Position numbers and translations under genes: made by a program
Notes under the pieces: model-generated
Databases searched by the model: none
Seen by the model: only the letters and a program-made list of their open reading frames with translations
Told to the model about the DNA's origin: nothing
NCBI RefSeq assembly: GCF_900233005.1
Contig: NZ_LT960611.1
Span: 2,170,001-2,234,000 of the forward strand
From: Vibrio tapetis subsp. tapetis
GTDB lineage: Bacteria > Pseudomonadota > Gammaproteobacteria > Enterobacterales > Vibrionaceae
Length of the DNA stretch: 64,000 nucleotides
Direction: 5' to 3'
Shown here: piece after piece, positions 1 to 10,505 of the stretch
Position numbering within the stretch: the stretch's first letter is position 1
Layout of the letters: the number at the start of each line of letters is the position of its first letter

Positions 1-466
1 CATCGGCGGCCGCGTATTCGAGTTGCTTTTCAGTCAGTGGTCTTGCTAACCAGTCTGTTCGAGCTTCGCTTTTGTCCAACTCGATATCAAGATACTCTTT
101 CGCTAGGGCAGCAAAGCCTGTCGACAAACCATGGCCTAAAAACGCCGCCATGATTTGGGTGTCAATCATCGGGGTTGGCATGGTTCCAAATGAATGCGCG
201 AACACTTCTAAGTCTTCACCACAGGCATGTAACACCTTTACCACTGCCGTGTCTTTCAGCAACGCGGTGAATGCACTCATATCGTCGATTTCTGTCGGAT
301 CAATTAATGACAAGTTTTCGCCATCGAAAAGTTGGATCAGCCCAAGCTGCGGAAAATAGGTACGTGTGCGAACAAATTCGGTATCCAACATAACGGTATC
401 AACTTCTCTGGCAAGTTGACAAACGCGTTCTAATTCAGTTTGGTTGACAATGATTTGATAATTCAC
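1..466 (-). CDS. rnd: Ribonuclease D, N-terminal part (3' end outside window)
   Basis: 3'-5' exoribonuclease of the DEDD family that trims tRNA and other stable RNA precursors in the cytoplasm. The visible 155 residues hold exonuclease motif I (LDTEF, about residue 21), motif II (HACGEDLEVF) and, at the window edge, the YAAAD of motif III, which marks the DEDDy subtype. The HRDC domains lie outside. I chose the GTG at 464-466 because the protein then begins MNYQIIV as in relatives and has GAGAAG just upstream; an in-frame ATG at 506-508 is the alternative. The gene follows fadD in the same direction, as in E. coli, but a group II intron ends only 47 nt upstream of the GTG, so its native promoter and leader may be displaced. 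Confidence 0.9.
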   Translation of the reverse strand, partial: MNYQIIVNQTELERVCQLAREVDTVMLDTEFVRTRTYFPQLGLIQLFDGENLSLIDPTEIDDMSAFTALLKDTAVVKVLHACGEDLEVFAHSFGTMPTPMIDTQIMAAFLGHGLSTGFAALAKEYLDIELDKSEARTDWLARPLTEKQLEYAAAD

Positions 467-513
467 TGGCTTCTCTAAGTTAAAAAAGGGCGGAACGGCA
501 CTAAACATAAGAC

Positions 514-2597
514 ATCGAGTAGGGTGAGGCGTCTCCGCCTCATCCCTCTCACAGAACCGTACGTACGGACCTCGTATACGGCTCATGCACATTTCCATTC
601 AGCATAATGGCTGAACACATATCCTGTCCTAACGTGTTCAAGATTCACTAATCCAAGGTCGTTAAACCATTGATTTGGCATCGAGTAACTGGCTAATGGA
701 CTCGCAGCATTTCTCCAACTATCCATACAGATATACCTGAATGACCCTTCGTAACCTAGCTGTCTTAGCCTGCGGTGGAGTCGGGTCGGTTTTTTTCCAT
801 AATCGTAATTGGACGCTGCGAAGTCTTCGCCTTAACCACGCGGCCAGTTTCTTAAACTCCCTGTTGGCATTCGCTATTCGAAAGTACTGGCTGAACCCTC
901 TCAGAAGTGGATTCAGTTGTTTAATGACTTCTAACAATGGCTTACCGCCATTGCGTCTTGTCACTCGCTTCAACTTTCCTTTGAACGTCGACATTTTCTT
1001 TGGCTGAATACGGCTATAATGGCTACCGATTTCTATTCCAAGGAATTTCACACCTTCGCCGCTGTGCGCTATGTGTGATTTGGTTTCGTTCACCGTTAAC
1101 TTGAGCTGTTTTTCCAGGACCTTCGTTGCCTGTACTTGCGCATTTTCTGCACCTTTACGGCTGCGACAGAAGATCAGTATGTCGTCGGCATAACGGACTA
1201 TTCGATGTCCTCGCTTTCGCATCTCTTGATCAAACGCATCCAGATAGATGTTCGCTATCAGTGGGCTTATTACTCCACCTTGCGGACTACCTATCTCGGT
1301 ATGCTGCCACTCTCCATCAACCATTACGCCACTTTTCAGGAACTGTTTGATGAGCTCCAGTACGCTACTGTCTGTGACTCGTTTCTTAATGCTTTTTAGA
1401 ATAAGCTCGTGGTCGAGCTTATCGAAGCACTTCGATAAGTCCATATTGTTGCATTCCGTATCGACGGATGAACATCGTCGCTTTGTTTATAGCATCGTGA
1501 CAACTTCGATTCGGTCTATACCCAAAGCTGGATGGGTGAAACTGCTCTTCGAAGATTGGGGTTAATAGATCATTTAGAGCTTGTTGGACAACTCTATCCC
1601 GTACTGTTGGGATCCCAAGTAATCGCACCCCACCATCATCTTTCGGTATTTCTACCCGTCTGACGGGTTGAGGGGTGTATCGCTTGGTTTTGAGTTCCAG
1701 AAGAAGTTGATCTAGGTTATCACTCAGATTTTGGGCGTAGTCGCTTAGGCTCTGCCTATCTATTCCGGCCGCGCCTTTCGCTTTCCACACTTTTTTAAAT
1801 CCTTTATAGAGTCGCTCTTTGTGGAGCAAGTGACCATATAAACTGTAGTAAACTCTCAACTTTTTCCTTTAGATTGTGTGCCGTGTGGGGACAAATGCTC
1901 TCTCACAGTGTTGGTGTATTTCACTCCACTCTCTAGCCTTCTAGCTCAATGGCAATTTACTAGAGTGAGTCAGAGTTACTCCCTTGTACGGTTTCTCGCT
2001 TCAGTGCTTTGCTTTCACAAAGACCGAGACGGAATACCTCGATAGCTAATCAACTTGTATACCACTGAAAAAAAAACATCTGCTCATCACAGACTTAAAA
2101 TGTACTTCATCCCTTCGCAACACCAGATTGCTTTTGGCAAAATGTTGTCCCATCAGACGTGTTACTGATGGTCAGCTCAGTTTTATCCTCCACACCATTA
2201 CTGGGCTTCACCGGCCGAGCTTTACTCACTACTACGGATTCATCTGCCACCTCGCACCAACATAGATCTTGGCTCTCGCCTTGAGTTTATGCTTCCGACG
2301 TTTGCTCGGATGTGGTGTCAGGCTTCCCCAGTTACTGCACTGGCTCCCTGTTAACAATGCCACCCTCAAGCACAATCTAGGTCTGATTGAGTATCGGGCT
2401 TCACGCTATTTTGCACGCTTACCCACCTAAATTGCCGAATCAGGTTCACTTTCGTTGTGTACTGTTAACTTCCTATCGCTTCCTTCAAACCCTGCCGTTG
2501 GCCAGCAACGCCCTTGCGATTCGGATTATCTTCCCCTCAATCAGGGTGATTTAGGCTTCTTTCAGCCTAATGGGTTTGCCAGCTTCGCTGGGCAAAC
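514..2597 (-). mobile_element. Group II intron copy 1 (class C-like), behind the fadD terminator
   Basis: A block identical to 10504-12604 apart from two indels. On the minus strand it starts GTTTGCCCAGC directly after the T-tract of the fadD terminator and ends CTACTCGAT. Domain V is recognisable at 554-584 (GAGCCGTA pairing with TACGGTTC). A domain VI hairpin (GAGGCG/CGCCTC) follows before the 3' end. The internal reading frame encodes a reverse transcriptase/maturase without an HNH endonuclease. Insertion right after an intrinsic terminator, a small maturase and about 2.1 kb length are the known habits of class C introns. The shared block is 512-2605; the outer bases belong to flanks or chance, so the ends are uncertain by a few bases. 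The copy sits between fadD and rnd, in their sense direction. Confidence 0.85.
583..1859 (-). pseudogene. ltrA: Group II intron reverse transcriptase/maturase, broken (copy 1)
   Basis: Copy of the intact maturase at 10575-11858 carrying two lesions. An 8-bp deletion near 1444 removes sequence encoding part of the HVVDMDLSKC stretch in RT motif 3 and runs the frame into a stop soon afterwards. One extra T lies in the T-run at 790-796 (seven T here, six in copy 2). The net shift of -7 does not restore the frame. What remains is an N-terminal piece (1859 to about 1419) and a central piece with the RYADDILIF catalytic motif (1444-719). This copy cannot make a full maturase. The intron RNA could still be helped in trans by copy 2, but that is inference. 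Confidence 0.85.
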
Positions 2598-2624
2598 AAA
2601 AAAAATGCCGACTATTGTCAGCAT
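2598..2624 (-). terminator. fadD intrinsic terminator (intron insertion site)
   Basis: On the minus strand ATGCTGAC-AATA-GTCGGCAT forms an 8-bp stem with one G-U pair, followed by eight T (2598-2605). It lies 25 nt after the fadD stop, and the intron begins at the end of the T-tract. Confidence 0.8.
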
Positions 2625-2649
2625 TTTAGCATTGTTACTTAGAAGTTGC

Positions 2650-4350
2650 TTAGGAGTTTGATTGCTCCGCTATTTTAGCGTCGTTTTCTTCTCGTAAGAT
2701 TCTACGTAGAATCTTACCAACATTACTCTTTGGAAGCTCTTCTCTGAATTCGATCTTCTTAGGGATCTTGTAACCAGTAAGATGCTCACGACAATGCGCA
2801 ATCACTTCTTCTTTAGTTAAACTAGGATCGCGTTTCACGATGTAGACTTTAACTATTTCACCAGACACATCATGCGGTTCACCAATCGCTGCAAGTTCTA
2901 GCACCTTGCCGTGCATTGAAATCACTTCTTCGATTTCATTCGGGTAAACATTAAAACCAGAAACTAAGATCATGTCTTTCTTGCGGTCAACAATATGCAA
3001 GAAGCCTTCTTCATCAAATTTTACGATGTCACCCGTTGATAACCAACCGTCTTGATCAATCACTTCTTTCGTTGCTTCAGGGCGCTGCCAGTAACTTTGC
3101 ATCACTTGCGGGCCTCGCACTTGAAGTTCACCAACGCTCTCTGGTGTGCTTGGCAGTACCTTGCCTTCATCATCGATAATACGAGCTTCAGTCGAAGGTA
3201 CAGGCAGGCCGATAGCACCATTATACGCTGACGAATCATGAGGGTTAGCCGCAACAAGAGGGGCGCACTCGGTAAGGCCATAACCTTCCAGAAGGAAACC
3301 ACCCGTAATTTGCTTCCACTTATCGGCGACTGATTTTTGCACCGACATACCGCCGCCTACAGAAATGTGCAGGTTGCTAAAATCAAGTTCTTTAAAGTCT
3401 TCGTTATTAACCAGTGCGTTAAACAATGTATTCACACCAGTAATAGCGGTAAACGGATATTTTTGCAGTTCTTTGATGAACCCAGGAATATCTCGAGGGT
3501 TAGTGATAAGCAAGTTACGACCGCCCATCTCAATAAACAGCAAGCAGTTAACGGTTAAAGCAAAAATATGATAGAGCGGCAATGCGGTAACCACCAGCTC
3601 TCGTCCTTCAGACAGCATAGGGCTATAAGCACCTTTCGCTTGCATCACATTAGCAATCATATTTCTGTGAGTTAATACTGCGCCCTTAGCCACACCGGTT
3701 GTACCACCCGTGTACTGAAGAAATGCAATATCGTCACCAGACATAAACGGCTTCACATATTGAAGACGACGACCTTTGTGTAACGCTTTACGAAATGAAA
3801 TAGCATTAGGTAAATCGTATTTTGGCACCATGCGCTTGACGTACTTCACGACAAAATCGACCAATGTACCTTTTGCTCTTGGCAGCATTTGCCCGAGACT
3901 GGTCAACACAACATGCTTGATAGGTGTTTTATCAACAACCTGCTCAAGTGTGTTAGCAAAGTTCGACACAATCACGATCGCTTTGGCGCCCGAGTCGTTC
4001 AATTGATGCTCTAGTTCACGAGGTGTGTAAAGCGGGTTTACGTTCACGGCGATAAGGCCCGCACGCAGAACACCAAATAGTGCAATTGGATATTGCAGCA
4101 AGTTTGGCATCATGATCGCAACACGATCGCCTTTTTTAAGCTTTAAGTCGTTCTGCAGGTAAGCGGCAAATGCTCGGCTACGTTCTTCCAGTTTACGGAA
4201 TGTCATTACAGAACCCATATTCATAAACGCGGGCTGATCTGCAAATTTGTTGACGGATTGCTCAAACATTTCGACTAACGACGGGTATACGTCTGGGTCG
4301 ATGGTTTCTGGAACGTCACTTGGGTAGCGATTAAGCCAAACTTTATCCAC
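2650..4350 (-). CDS. fadD: Long-chain-fatty-acid--CoA ligase
   Basis: Activates imported long-chain fatty acids to acyl-CoA with ATP at the inner membrane, feeding beta-oxidation. At 566 residues it has the family length. It shows the AMP-binding P-loop ([11 protein letters not shown], about residue 213), the YGLTECAP motif, and the C-terminal GWLSTGD and [16 protein letters not shown] signatures of ligases. The start is a GTG (4348-4350) with GAGGAG seven bases upstream. Neighbours match E. coli, where rnd lies downstream and yeaY-tsaB-yoaA upstream. A 99-bp gap separates it from the hydrolase gene, so it probably has its own promoter. FadR control would be expected, but I see no convincing operator just upstream. 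Confidence 0.95.
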   Translation of the reverse strand: MDKVWLNRYPSDVPETIDPDVYPSLVEMFEQSVNKFADQPAFMNMGSVMTFRKLEERSRAFAAYLQNDLKLKKGDRVAIMMPNLLQYPIALFGVLRAGLIAVNVNPLYTPRELEHQLNDSGAKAIVIVSNFANTLEQVVDKTPIKHVVLTSLGQMLPRAKGTLVDFVVKYVKRMVPKYDLPNAISFRKALHKGRRLQYVKPFMSGDDIAFLQYTGGTTGVAKGAVLTHRNMIANVMQAKGAYSPMLSEGRELVVTALPLYHIFALTVNCLLFIEMGGRNLLITNPRDIPGFIKELQKYPFTAITGVNTLFNALVNNEDFKELDFSNLHISVGGGMSVQKSVADKWKQITGGFLLEGYGLTECAPLVAANPHDSSAYNGAIGLPVPSTEARIIDDEGKVLPSTPESVGELQVRGPQVMQSYWQRPEATKEVIDQDGWLSTGDIVKFDEEGFLHIVDRKKDMILVSGFNVYPNEIEEVISMHGKVLELAAIGEPHDVSGEIVKVYIVKRDPSLTKEEVIAHCREHLTGYKIPKKIEFREELPKSNVGKILRRILREENDAKIAEQSNS

Positions 4351-4449
4351 GAATAACTCCTCAAATAATGGCTGACTGTTGATTTAATAAATTATGTTTC
4401 TATTACAACATAGCCGCAAGAGTTGAGCACGGAACTCTCAAACACTTGT

Positions 4450-5301
4450 TTAAATTTTGTTAACTAAATCTAGAATTATCTTTACAACTGCGTCAGATGA
4501 CTCTAAATGACAATGATGCGCCCCGCTTACTGTGTGGGTAATCGCTTCATTGCCGCCTATATTTTTTAAATACTCAACGCCTTGATCACCCAGAATAATT
4601 CGGTGAGGGCATTGAATATCTCCTGTCAGCGTTGCTGCTTGTTCATTGGTCATTCGGTACAGGGAGTCACTTTTCAGTTTGGGATCATGACGCCAAAACC
4701 AACTGCATTCGATTTGGTCGTAGCGCAAATCTCGTTCGACAATCGGCGCGATGAGATCTTTTTCCACACCTGTCGAGATACTCCTAAGGCCGAATGCCTG
4801 CTCTTTATTGGCCAGAGACCGACTCGTTTTACGACGAATACGCTCTCGACTTTTGACTCCTCGCCTCAAACGCTCAGTGGCATTTTGGCCTTCTTCAGCC
4901 AAAGGCCCCACACCTTCAATTTGAACTAATGCAGCAACTTGTTCAGGAAACGCGGCACTATAGCAACTCGTAATCAATGCACCAAGAGAGTGCCCCACTA
5001 AAATACGTTTAGTTGCTGGAATTTCATGCAAAAAGCGATATAAATCGTCGATGTAGTCGTGAAAAGGGTAAAAATTATCGGGATCTTTATGGCTAGATAA
5101 ACCATGACCTGGCAAATCAAGCGCGACTAGGTGCAAATTCGGCTTTATCGTGTGCATCAGCCGCATCACTTGGATGAAACTTGCGGCGTTGTCTAACCAG
5201 CCATGAATAAAAACGACCGAATAATCGGCCGTTAATCTGTTTCCCAATTCAATGGCTGCAATCTGTTTGCCATCATCAAGTGGGTAGTTGGTGTTTTTCA
5301 T
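4450..5301 (-). CDS. Alpha/beta-hydrolase family protein
   Basis: Probable cytoplasmic serine hydrolase of about 283 residues. It shows the oxyanion-side motif HGWLDNAASF near residue 35, the nucleophile elbow VGHSLGA near residue 101 and the candidate catalytic histidine in SGAHHCHLE near the C-terminus. The layout resembles the serine hydrolase-like (SERHL/MhpC-type) group; the substrate is unknown. I use the ATG at 5299-5301; a GTG at 5305-5307 is an alternative. It begins 7-13 nt after the slp stop, so it is probably cotranscribed with slp. It has no signal peptide. Confidence 0.8.
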   Translation of the reverse strand: MKNTNYPLDDGKQIAAIELGNRLTADYSVVFIHGWLDNAASFIQVMRLMHTIKPNLHLVALDLPGHGLSSHKDPDNFYPFHDYIDDLYRFLHEIPATKRILVGHSLGALITSCYSAAFPEQVAALVQIEGVGPLAEEGQNATERLRRGVKSRERIRRKTSRSLANKEQAFGLRSISTGVEKDLIAPIVERDLRYDQIECSWFWRHDPKLKSDSLYRMTNEQAATLTGDIQCPHRIILGDQGVEYLKNIGGNEAITHTVSGAHHCHLESSDAVVKIILDLVNKI

Positions 5302-5314
5302 TGGCACTTCAGTA

Positions 5315-5860
5315 TCATTTCACTTCTTTGATCACTCGGCCACGGCTCGGCCCCATGCGAACATCATGACAGTACAAACCATAACAGGTATCTAAATAAG
5401 AACCCGCATGATCGATGGCAACCCACTCTTCAATTCGCCATAAGTGCTCACCATAGGCGTGCAGTACGGGCATTTGATGCTCAGACTCACCTACCCTCGC
5501 CAATTCTAGTCCTTTTGCTTTACCGACAACGGAAACTAAGCGGCCCTCAGAATAGGTGACAGGATCTAAGAATCCATCAACATACACAACAAATCGACCG
5601 TTTGCCTCTTTGCCTATATTCGGCTTACCGACATCATTAATTGGCATGTTCACCAATTCCAATCGGGTTTGGTTTTCTAAGTTAGTGGTTTTCGCAATTA
5701 TTCCGCCAAGGCGCACATCACCTTTGTATGCTTCGACTTGTTGAGTCCAGGTCGAGAAGTCGGTAATGACACGTTCAGATTGAGCGTTCAACTGTTCAGG
5801 TAATGAAGAACAACCGCCAAGAAGTATGAGTGAGAGTAGAACAAAAAGGGAACGATGCAT
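5315..5860 (-). CDS. slp: Slp-family outer-membrane lipoprotein (YeaY-like)
   Basis: 181-residue lipoprotein. An N-terminal signal ends in the lipobox LLGGC, so the mature protein begins at the Cys near residue 17 and the following SS favours outer-membrane sorting. The rest matches the Slp/YeaY family (RVITDFSTW, VRLGGIIAKT, GRFVVYVDGFLDP). Slp is a starvation- or stress-induced lipoprotein in E. coli whose molecular role is unclear. The position next to tsaB and fadD is that of E. coli yeaY. It overlaps nothing and is followed after a few bases by the hydrolase gene. Confidence 0.88.
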   Translation of the reverse strand: MHRSLFVLLSLILLGGCSSLPEQLNAQSERVITDFSTWTQQVEAYKGDVRLGGIIAKTTNLENQTRLELVNMPINDVGKPNIGKEANGRFVVYVDGFLDPVTYSEGRLVSVVGKAKGLELARVGESEHQMPVLHAYGEHLWRIEEWVAIDHAGSYLDTCYGLYCHDVRMGPSRGRVIKEVK

Positions 5861-5911
5861 GGAATAAAGGCTCCAGTTGAGAATTATTCTTAATATAACA
5901 GAACGTTGGGG

Positions 5912-6208
5912 TCAGATGTAGATATCGACCCCCATTAGCTTCATAAGTTCCTCTCGCTTGGCTTGATTCATGATGCTCATGTACTCTTCCATCGCTTTAC
6001 GAGAACGTCCTTCGGGTAAATCATATTGAAGTTCAGCGCGATGAAGTTCTGACTCATCAACATGACGAATCGTATGGGCTACGGCATTGGCCACCTTGGT
6101 GGGTTGGCCGACACCTGTATGCGTCTGTTCAGCTTTTACCTTCGCTTTTTTTTGCGTTTTCTTGGTATTGCCGACCAGCGCAGGAGGTAATCCATTAATT
6201 GAAACCAT
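5912..6208 (-). CDS. Conserved small Vibrio-type protein, function unknown
   Basis: 98 residues, very basic and Lys/Gln-rich in the first half (KKTQKKAKVKAEQ). The second half is predicted helical and charged (DESELHRAELQYDLPEGRSRKAMEEYMSIM is the core, given here in part: LHRAELQYDLPEGRSRKA). No signal peptide or membrane segment. It starts at an ATG 46 nt after tsaB, in the same direction, so it probably belongs to the yoaA-tsaB transcript. I recall similar small proteins in other vibrios at this place, sometimes labelled ParA-like, but nothing here resembles a ParA ATPase. Confidence 0.6.
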   Translation of the reverse strand: MVSINGLPPALVGNTKKTQKKAKVKAEQTHTGVGQPTKVANAVAHTIRHVDESELHRAELQYDLPEGRSRKAMEEYMSIMNQAKREELMKLMGVDIYI

Positions 6209-6254
6209 TCGCGCCTACTCTTATTTTCTATGTCTATTGTACGTGTACTGCCGT

Positions 6255-6956
6255 TTACTCTCTGCCCGGCAGTTTCTTCCAAGCGACGGTATCACGCAGA
6301 TAAACAGGGCTCGCTTCTTCCGCGGTAACCGTATTGCCTTTCGCCAACTCAAATTGAGCCAACAGCGCCATATCTTGTGCTTCAGGATACAGCACGTCAC
6401 TGTCTTGCAGTACTAGAGGTAGCGGCATGATGCTGTCTTGATATGCGTCCCAGCCAGTGCCGGCTTTAAGCCATGTATTTGAGTCGTCTTGAACCAGTTG
6501 CGCCAAATCTTGTGGCGGTATGACACATTCAGGCTCACTCGCCAACCACTCGCCACTTTCTTGACGGGTAAATCGTCCCCAATACACTTCACTCATACGG
6601 GCGTCAATTGCACACGCTACATAAGGCGTGTTGTGCTTGCGGTAAGTCGCTTGCGCCATTGCTTCTAGCGTCGAAATTCCGATCATAGGAAGATCTGCTC
6701 CGAATGCTAAACCTTGTGCAATTCCAATGCCAATTCGTACGCCAGTAAAACTACCCGGACCTCGGCCAAACGCCAATGCATCCAGATCTTGCAGACGAAT
6801 ACCCGCTTCATTTAATACTTCATCTACCATAGGTAGAATTTTCTTAGTGTGATCACGAGGAGCCACTTCGCTTCGAGCGTACAGCTGGCCATCGACTAAT
6901 AGGGCAACAGAACAATTTTCAGTTGCGGTATCCAATGCAAGAATTTTTGCGTTCAT
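6255..6956 (-). CDS. tsaB: tRNA threonylcarbamoyladenosine biosynthesis protein TsaB
   Basis: Partner of TsaD, TsaE and TsaC in making t6A at position 37 of ANN-decoding tRNAs; essential in E. coli. The 233-residue product starts [19 protein letters not shown], typical of the ASKHA fold, with [13 protein letters not shown] near residue 66, the TsaB hallmark. I chose the ATG at 6954-6956, eight bases after the yoaA stop, because upstream residues are not family-like. The tight spacing implies translational coupling with yoaA, the same pairing as in E. coli. The gene lies inside the interval bounded by the two direct-repeat introns. Confidence 0.93.
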   Translation of the reverse strand: MNAKILALDTATENCSVALLVDGQLYARSEVAPRDHTKKILPMVDEVLNEAGIRLQDLDALAFGRGPGSFTGVRIGIGIAQGLAFGADLPMIGISTLEAMAQATYRKHNTPYVACAIDARMSEVYWGRFTRQESGEWLASEPECVIPPQDLAQLVQDDSNTWLKAGTGWDAYQDSIMPLPLVLQDSDVLYPEAQDMALLAQFELAKGNTVTAEEASPVYLRDTVAWKKLPGRE

Positions 6957-6963
6957 TAACGTC

Positions 6964-8916
6964 TCAATCAATATTCGTTGTAGATGTAGATGAGATAGAA
7001 CCAAGGAATTCGCTCACTTGTTCTAGATCTCGTGTTCGTGGGATGGGTGGTAAGCTTTGCAAAAACACCCCTCCGTAATCGCGTGTCACTAAACGATTAT
7101 CACAGATAATCAAAGCGCCTTGATCTCGCTTATCTCGGATCAATCGCCCCACTCCTTGTTTAAGAGTGATCACCGCATCAGGTAATTGTACCTGCGCAAA
7201 CGGCTCTCCGCCTCTTAACCTGCAATCTTCAATTCGCGCTTTTAGTAACGGATCATCTGGCGCAGTAAATGGCAGTTTGTCGATGATAACACAGCTTAGA
7301 GCATCGCCTCTAACGTCTATGCCTTCCCAAAATGCGCCCGTTGCCACCAACAAAGCATTTCCCAACTCCATAAATTCAGCCAACAGTTTTTGTTTACTGG
7401 TTTCCCCTTGCATTAAAACCGGGATCGACAAGTCGTTACGAAATCTCTCAGCCAACTCTTTCATCATGGCGTGAGAGGTGCATAAAAAGAAACAACGACC
7501 ATTATTACCTTCAATGATTGGCCCTAGCATTTTGGCTAATTTGTCAGCCATACCCGGGCTGTTGGGTTCTGGTAGGTAACGAGGCACACAAAGCTTTGCC
7601 TGTGTCTGATAATCAAACGGACTAGGCAATGAAAATTGATCTGTTGGCGTTAAACCAAGGCGCTGGGTAAAGTGACTAAAGTCATCTTGTACGGCAAGTG
7701 TTGCCGAAGTGAACACCCACGCACCTTGCTTCAGGGCAATTTGTTCTTGAAATTTATCAGCGACTGAAAGCGGTGTAATGTGCAAGGTAAAATGGCGTGG
7801 CGTACATTCAAACCAATAGGAATACCCCGTGATACTGACATCACAAATACGATCAATACGGGCTTTAAGTGCATTAGCGCGCTCAAATGCCGTATCCAGT
7901 AACTGACTTCGGCCCAGCGCAATTTTCAGCACTTCAATGGCTAATTCTAAGCCATCTTTAAGGCGAGTCATCTCTGAAATCACCGCTTGGCACTTCAATG
8001 CTTCCCGCCAATTACCACGTAAACCGGGCTCACCAAGGATAATTCGCATGTCCATTGCTGATTGCACTAGTCTGTCGGCAACCTTTTGTAACTGCCGCAT
8101 ATCCTTTGCTTCAGTGCGATAACCTATTTCAATGTCTTTCGCTAACTCTTGAAGTTGCCGGCTTGAGGTCGATGACCCAAAATATTGGCTTGCGATATCA
8201 GGTAGCTGATGGGCTTCATCAAAAATAAATACACCCGCCTCTGGTATCAATTCGCCAAAACCGGTTTCCTTAATGGCGAGATCAGCGAAAAACAGGTGAT
8301 GATTCACCACAACCACGTCAGCATCCATCGCTTTCTTACGAGCTTTCAGTACAAAGCAATCTTGATAACTTGGGCATTCTTTGCCTAAGCAGTTGTCATT
8401 ACTAGAGGTGATTGTCGGGATTATTGGGCTATCTTCGGCAATATCATCACAATCCCCTAAATCGCCACTTTTGGTTTCTGATGACCAACTACGAACTTTC
8501 ACTAACTGCGTTAACAATGTTGGATCAGAGTGCTGAGTATGGCTTTCAATCATTTGTCGACTAAGGCGGTCTAAACAAAGGTAGTTAGAACGGCCTTTTA
8601 GCAGCGCGACATTGCCGTAAAACCCTAGCGAACTCACCATTAAGGGTAAATCTCGGTGAAAAAGTTGTTCTTGGAGGTTTTTAGAGCCCGTACTGATGAT
8701 AATTTTCTTTTGGCTCAACAAGGCTGGAACCAAATACGCAAACGTTTTGCCTGTACCAGTACCGGCTTCAACGACGATTTGGCTTTGATTTTTAATTGCC
8801 TTTGCTACCGCTTCTGCCATATCGGTTTGTGCTTGGCGGGGTTGGAAACCCTCAATGGCCTTGCCAAGTGCTCCTTGAGCTGAAAACGTTTTTGCAATGG
8901 GGCTGGTAGCGCTCAT
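6964..8916 (-). CDS. yoaA: DinG/XPD-family ATP-dependent DNA helicase YoaA
   Basis: Iron-sulfur 5'-3' helicase of the XPD/DinG group; in E. coli YoaA works with the HolC (chi) subunit in replication-linked repair. About 650 residues. Walker A is EAGTGTGKT near residue 50. Four cysteines that can bind the 4Fe-4S cluster lie between NYLCLDRL and [10 protein letters not shown]. The DEAH box is FDEAH, and the C-terminal helicase motif is QGVGRLIRD. The TTG at 8923-8925 is also in frame, but the ATG at 8914-8916 fits relatives better. It overlaps nothing and is coupled to tsaB. Gene context distinguishes it from true dinG. Confidence 0.92.
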   Translation of the reverse strand: MSATSPIAKTFSAQGALGKAIEGFQPRQAQTDMAEAVAKAIKNQSQIVVEAGTGTGKTFAYLVPALLSQKKIIISTGSKNLQEQLFHRDLPLMVSSLGFYGNVALLKGRSNYLCLDRLSRQMIESHTQHSDPTLLTQLVKVRSWSSETKSGDLGDCDDIAEDSPIIPTITSSNDNCLGKECPSYQDCFVLKARKKAMDADVVVVNHHLFFADLAIKETGFGELIPEAGVFIFDEAHQLPDIASQYFGSSTSSRQLQELAKDIEIGYRTEAKDMRQLQKVADRLVQSAMDMRIILGEPGLRGNWREALKCQAVISEMTRLKDGLELAIEVLKIALGRSQLLDTAFERANALKARIDRICDVSITGYSYWFECTPRHFTLHITPLSVADKFQEQIALKQGAWVFTSATLAVQDDFSHFTQRLGLTPTDQFSLPSPFDYQTQAKLCVPRYLPEPNSPGMADKLAKMLGPIIEGNNGRCFFLCTSHAMMKELAERFRNDLSIPVLMQGETSKQKLLAEFMELGNALLVATGAFWEGIDVRGDALSCVIIDKLPFTAPDDPLLKARIEDCRLRGGEPFAQVQLPDAVITLKQGVGRLIRDKRDQGALIICDNRLVTRDYGGVFLQSLPPIPRTRDLEQVSEFLGSISSTSTTNID

Positions 8917-8925
8917 AAAATTCAA

Positions 8926-9117
8926 ATACTGGCTGATATCAAAAAGAAAGATTATGGCAGGTTTAAATACAGAACTCTAAAAGTTTCACCCCGGTCAGGT
9001 AGAGAGCAAGTACAAATGGGAAATACAGCGCGAAAAGAAGAGACTAAAAGCGTGGCTCTTAGTAAACAAGGTGGGTAGACGACTTAAAGATAAGTAAGAG
9101 CCGGTAGCGTCAGTGAC
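8926..9117. other. Interval between yoaA and the IS element, with a possible gene remnant
   Basis: Holds the yoaA promoter side and, on the plus strand at 8981-9097, a start-less open stretch of 38 codons ending in TAA with a basic, helical-looking translation (KYKWEIQREKKRLKAWLL in part). This could be the C-terminal tail of a gene whose beginning was lost. No RNA gene or clear terminator seen. Confidence 0.3.
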
Positions 9118-10421
9118 GAGGCTGTAACAGATTCTGTGTAACTGCCATTTAGTTAACGTGTTTATCGAGACGTTCCTCGAACTCGATAATAAACCGACTC
9201 ATAGCCTGACGCCAGTTTTGAATGGGCATCGTCCATTTCTTGCTGGCGTCTTTGATTGCTAAGTACACCATTTTGGTTGCGGCCTCATCGTTAGGGAAGA
9301 TCTTCCGCTTTTTTAGTGCTTTACGGATCACGCTATTGAGAGACTCAATAGCATTGGTTGTGTAGATGGCTCTACGGATATCTTCTGGGTAGTTGAAGAG
9401 CGTGTTGAGGTTCTGCCAGTGATTGCGCCAGGACTTAGATATTTGCGGATATTGCCCATCCCAGACTTCGCCAAAGCGCTCCAGTTCGAGTAGAGCCTCA
9501 TCTTCTGTAGTAGAGCGATACACTCGTTTCAGGTCGGCAGTCACCGCCTTATAGTCTTTCCAAGACACATACTTCAATGAGTTCCGCACCATATGGACGA
9601 TACAAAGCTGAATATGCGTTTGGGGGAAGACAGTATTGATAGCGTCAGGAAAGCCCTTCAATCCATCTACACACGCAATAAGGATATCTTCAACACCACG
9701 TTGATTGAGTTCAGTTAGAACACTCAGCCAAACTTAGCCCCCTCGTTTTCGGCTATCCACATGCCCATTAGCTCTTTCTGACCATCGGTGTTAATACCTA
9801 AAGCAAGGAAAATCGACTTATTGATGATACGCTTGTCTTGACGGATCTTGACCACAATACAATCGAGATAAACGATAGGATAAATGGCATCGAGTGGCCT
9901 TGATTGCCACTCCACTATTTCTTCTATCACCGCATTTGTGACGCGCGATACGAGGCTGGGTGATATCTCCGCACCGTACCACTCATCGAAAGCGTTTACG
10001 ATGTCGCGCGTACTCATTCCTTGGGCGTAGAGCCACAAGATTTTGTCATCCATAGAGGTAAATCGTGATTGGTGTTTTTTGACTAGCTTGGGGTCAAACG
10101 AGCCAAGGCGATCCCGAGGTGTATCGAGTTCAAACTCGCCATCTTCGGTTTTTACGCGTTTGCTACTCTTTCCATTGCGGCTATTATTCGATCTAGAGGG
10201 TTGGTGTTTTTCATAGCCAAGATGCTCATCCATTTCCGCATTGAGTGCGGCCTCAACCGTAATTTTTTTCAGCATTTGGCTGAACTCAGTTAAGTCCTCA
10301 GGGGTTTTAATTCCTTTTGCTGCTTCCTTGGCGAAAGCTTCAAGCTCTTTCTTGTTCATATTGCCTATCCTTAGCCTTTAAGGCTTAGTTTAGGCAATTA
10401 CACAGAAATTGAGACAGTCTC
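9118..10421 (-). mobile_element. IS256-family insertion sequence (inactive)
   Basis: About 1.3-kb element bounded by imperfect 29-bp inverted repeats at 9118-9146 and 10393-10421. Both start GAG.CTGT and share TTCTGTGTAA.TGCC. It encodes one DDE transposase of the mutator/IS256 type, split by a frameshift. I find no matching 8-9 bp target duplication: left flank TCAGTGAC, right flank GATTCATG. This suggests that one side has been rearranged since insertion. The 84-bp scrap at 10422-10505 between the element and intron 2 shows no gene. Confidence 0.85.
9149..10359 (-). pseudogene. IS256-family transposase, frameshifted
   Basis: The two parts together make a transposase of about 400 residues. 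The N-terminal part (10359-9724) has the helix-turn-helix region (GMSTRDIVNAF) and the first catalytic Asp in YLDCIVVKIR. After AENEGAKF the frame is lost at an A-run (9730-9732, three A where four are needed). The other frame continues WLSVLTELNQRG, then the second Asp in ACVDGLKGF and the Glu in NAIESLNSVI, ending at 9149. IS256 elements normally use one uninterrupted frame, so this is probably an inactivating deletion or a sequencing error. Confidence 0.85.
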
Positions 10422-10505
10422 GATTCATGAAATCTACGATCTTCCTATCACCTGTAGGACGAAGTCTGACCTGTTACCCTGTTAACCTTGCTCTTTCTGC
10501 TTTAC

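Noticed and set aside
583..1859. Reading the two maturase fragments as separate genes
   Set aside because: They align end to end with the single intact gene at 10575-11858, so they are one broken gene.
9149..10359. Programmed frameshifting in the IS transposase
   Set aside because: The family uses one frame and no classic slippery motif is present; a one-base loss is simpler.
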